DNA from: an uncultured Lachnospiraceae bacterium
GTDB taxonomy: Bacteria; Bacillota; Clostridia; Lachnospirales; Lachnospiraceae
Direction of reading: 5' to 3'
Length of the DNA: 6,537 nucleotides
NCBI GenBank assembly: GCA_947068385.1
Contig: CAMTBF010000216.1
Location: 1 to 6,537 of the forward strand
The position numbers were made by a program, and so were the translations under genes. Shown piece after piece: positions 6,446 to 6,537 of the stretch (within the stretch, counting starts at the first letter, position 1; the number at the start of each line of letters is the position of its first letter). The notes below the pieces were generated by a model, which was not told the DNA's origin, ran no database searches, and saw only the letters and a list, made by a program, of their open reading frames with translations.

Positions 6446-6481
6446 CAGGTCAAAAAGCCAGGTCAAAAACCAGGTCAAAAA
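6446..6481. repeat. Three direct repeats CAGGTCAAAAA between divergent promoters
   Basis: Exact copies lie at 6446-6456, 6459-6469 and 6471-6481, with start-to-start spacing of 13 and 12 bp; on the - strand they read TTTTTGACCTG. They sit 25 bp upstream of the kinase -35 and 15 bp upstream of the -35 of the rightward promoter. That is the position expected for activator sites or a shared operator. A further A7 tract lies at 6430-6436. The A tracts recur at roughly one- and two-turn spacing, so the DNA is probably also curved. The cognate regulator is not identifiable from this window. Confidence 0.8.
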
Positions 6482-6487
6482 TTGTAA

Positions 6488-6515
6488 ATTTCCCTCTTGC
6501 CAAGCATAGGGAAAT
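6488..6515. repeat. Inverted repeat ATTTCCCT-N12-AGGGAAAT (candidate operator)
   Basis: Perfect 8-bp arms at 6488-6495 and 6508-6515 lie 20 bp centre to centre, about two helical turns. They flank and partly overlap the -35 (6497-6502) and spacer of the rightward promoter. This is a typical geometry for a dimeric repressor site. A second small palindrome, TGATATCA (6517-6524), overlaps the -10. Confidence 0.55.
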
Positions 6516-6525
6516 GTGATATCAT
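6497..6525 (+). promoter_or_regulatory. Rightward promoter for a gene beyond the window
   Basis: TTGCCA (6497-6502) and TATCAT (6520-6525) each match the consensus at five of six positions and are exactly 17 bp apart. A TGA directly before the -10 gives an extended -10. The start of transcription would be near 6532, so the gene it drives lies past the right end of the window, divergent from the hybrid kinase. Confidence 0.65.
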
Positions 6526-6537
6526 ATCATTTGTTAA

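Noticed and set aside
6353..6478. A 42-residue N-terminal extension of the hybrid kinase from an ATG at 6478, with a hydrophobic start (MTWFLTWLF) like a membrane anchor.
   Set aside because: It covers the kinase promoter (6393-6420) and two of the three direct repeats plus part of the third, which explains the open frame. The AAAGGA and ATG at 6352 give a normal start.

Overview
This window looks like chromosomal DNA from a GC-rich anaerobic Firmicute, most likely a gut Lachnospiraceae-type clostridium. The evidence is strong AGGAGG-type ribosome binding sites, sigma-A promoters with extended -10 elements, GC-biased third codon positions, an intracellular GH3 glycosidase of the xylan-degrading type, and multidomain hybrid signalling proteins typical of that group. 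The taxonomic call is inference. No rRNA, tRNA, CRISPR array or insertion sequence was seen.

Layout from left to right. (1) Positions 1-382 hold the decayed 3' end of a MATE-family multidrug exporter gene; it is readable only by changing frame at least twice. (2) Positions 383-739 contain no gene I can defend. They do hold a strong rho-independent terminator (649-691) that now follows no intact gene. (3) A good promoter at 740-768 starts a leader of about 190 nt, containing a hairpin and a possible 24-codon upstream ORF. The leader runs into a complete 714-residue GH3 beta-xylosidase/beta-glucosidase (967-3111, + strand). (4) On the - strand, overlapping the GH3 3' end tail-to-tail by 23 bp, lies a 469-residue fusion of bacteriohemerythrin, a CheX-like middle region and a response-regulator receiver (3089-4498). 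(5) Upstream of it on the same strand is a soluble 552-residue PAS / histidine kinase / receiver hybrid (4694-6352). (6) The right end (6353-6537) is a compact divergent control region. It has a near-consensus promoter for the kinase, a second promoter facing right towards a gene beyond the window, and three direct copies of CAGGTCAAAAA plus an 8-bp inverted repeat between or over the promoters.

How it may work together. The GH3 enzyme has no signal peptide and should hydrolyse imported oligosaccharides in the cytoplasm. The two - strand genes look like one signalling unit. The kinase carries its own receiver but no HPt domain. Its neighbour carries a complete diiron-site hemerythrin and a receiver but no DNA-binding or enzymatic output. 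An oxygen- or redox-linked phosphorelay is the natural hypothesis, with output through proteins outside this window. The least ordinary items are the hemerythrin/CheX-like/receiver fusion paired with the hybrid kinase, and the repeat-bearing divergent promoter region that controls the kinase.
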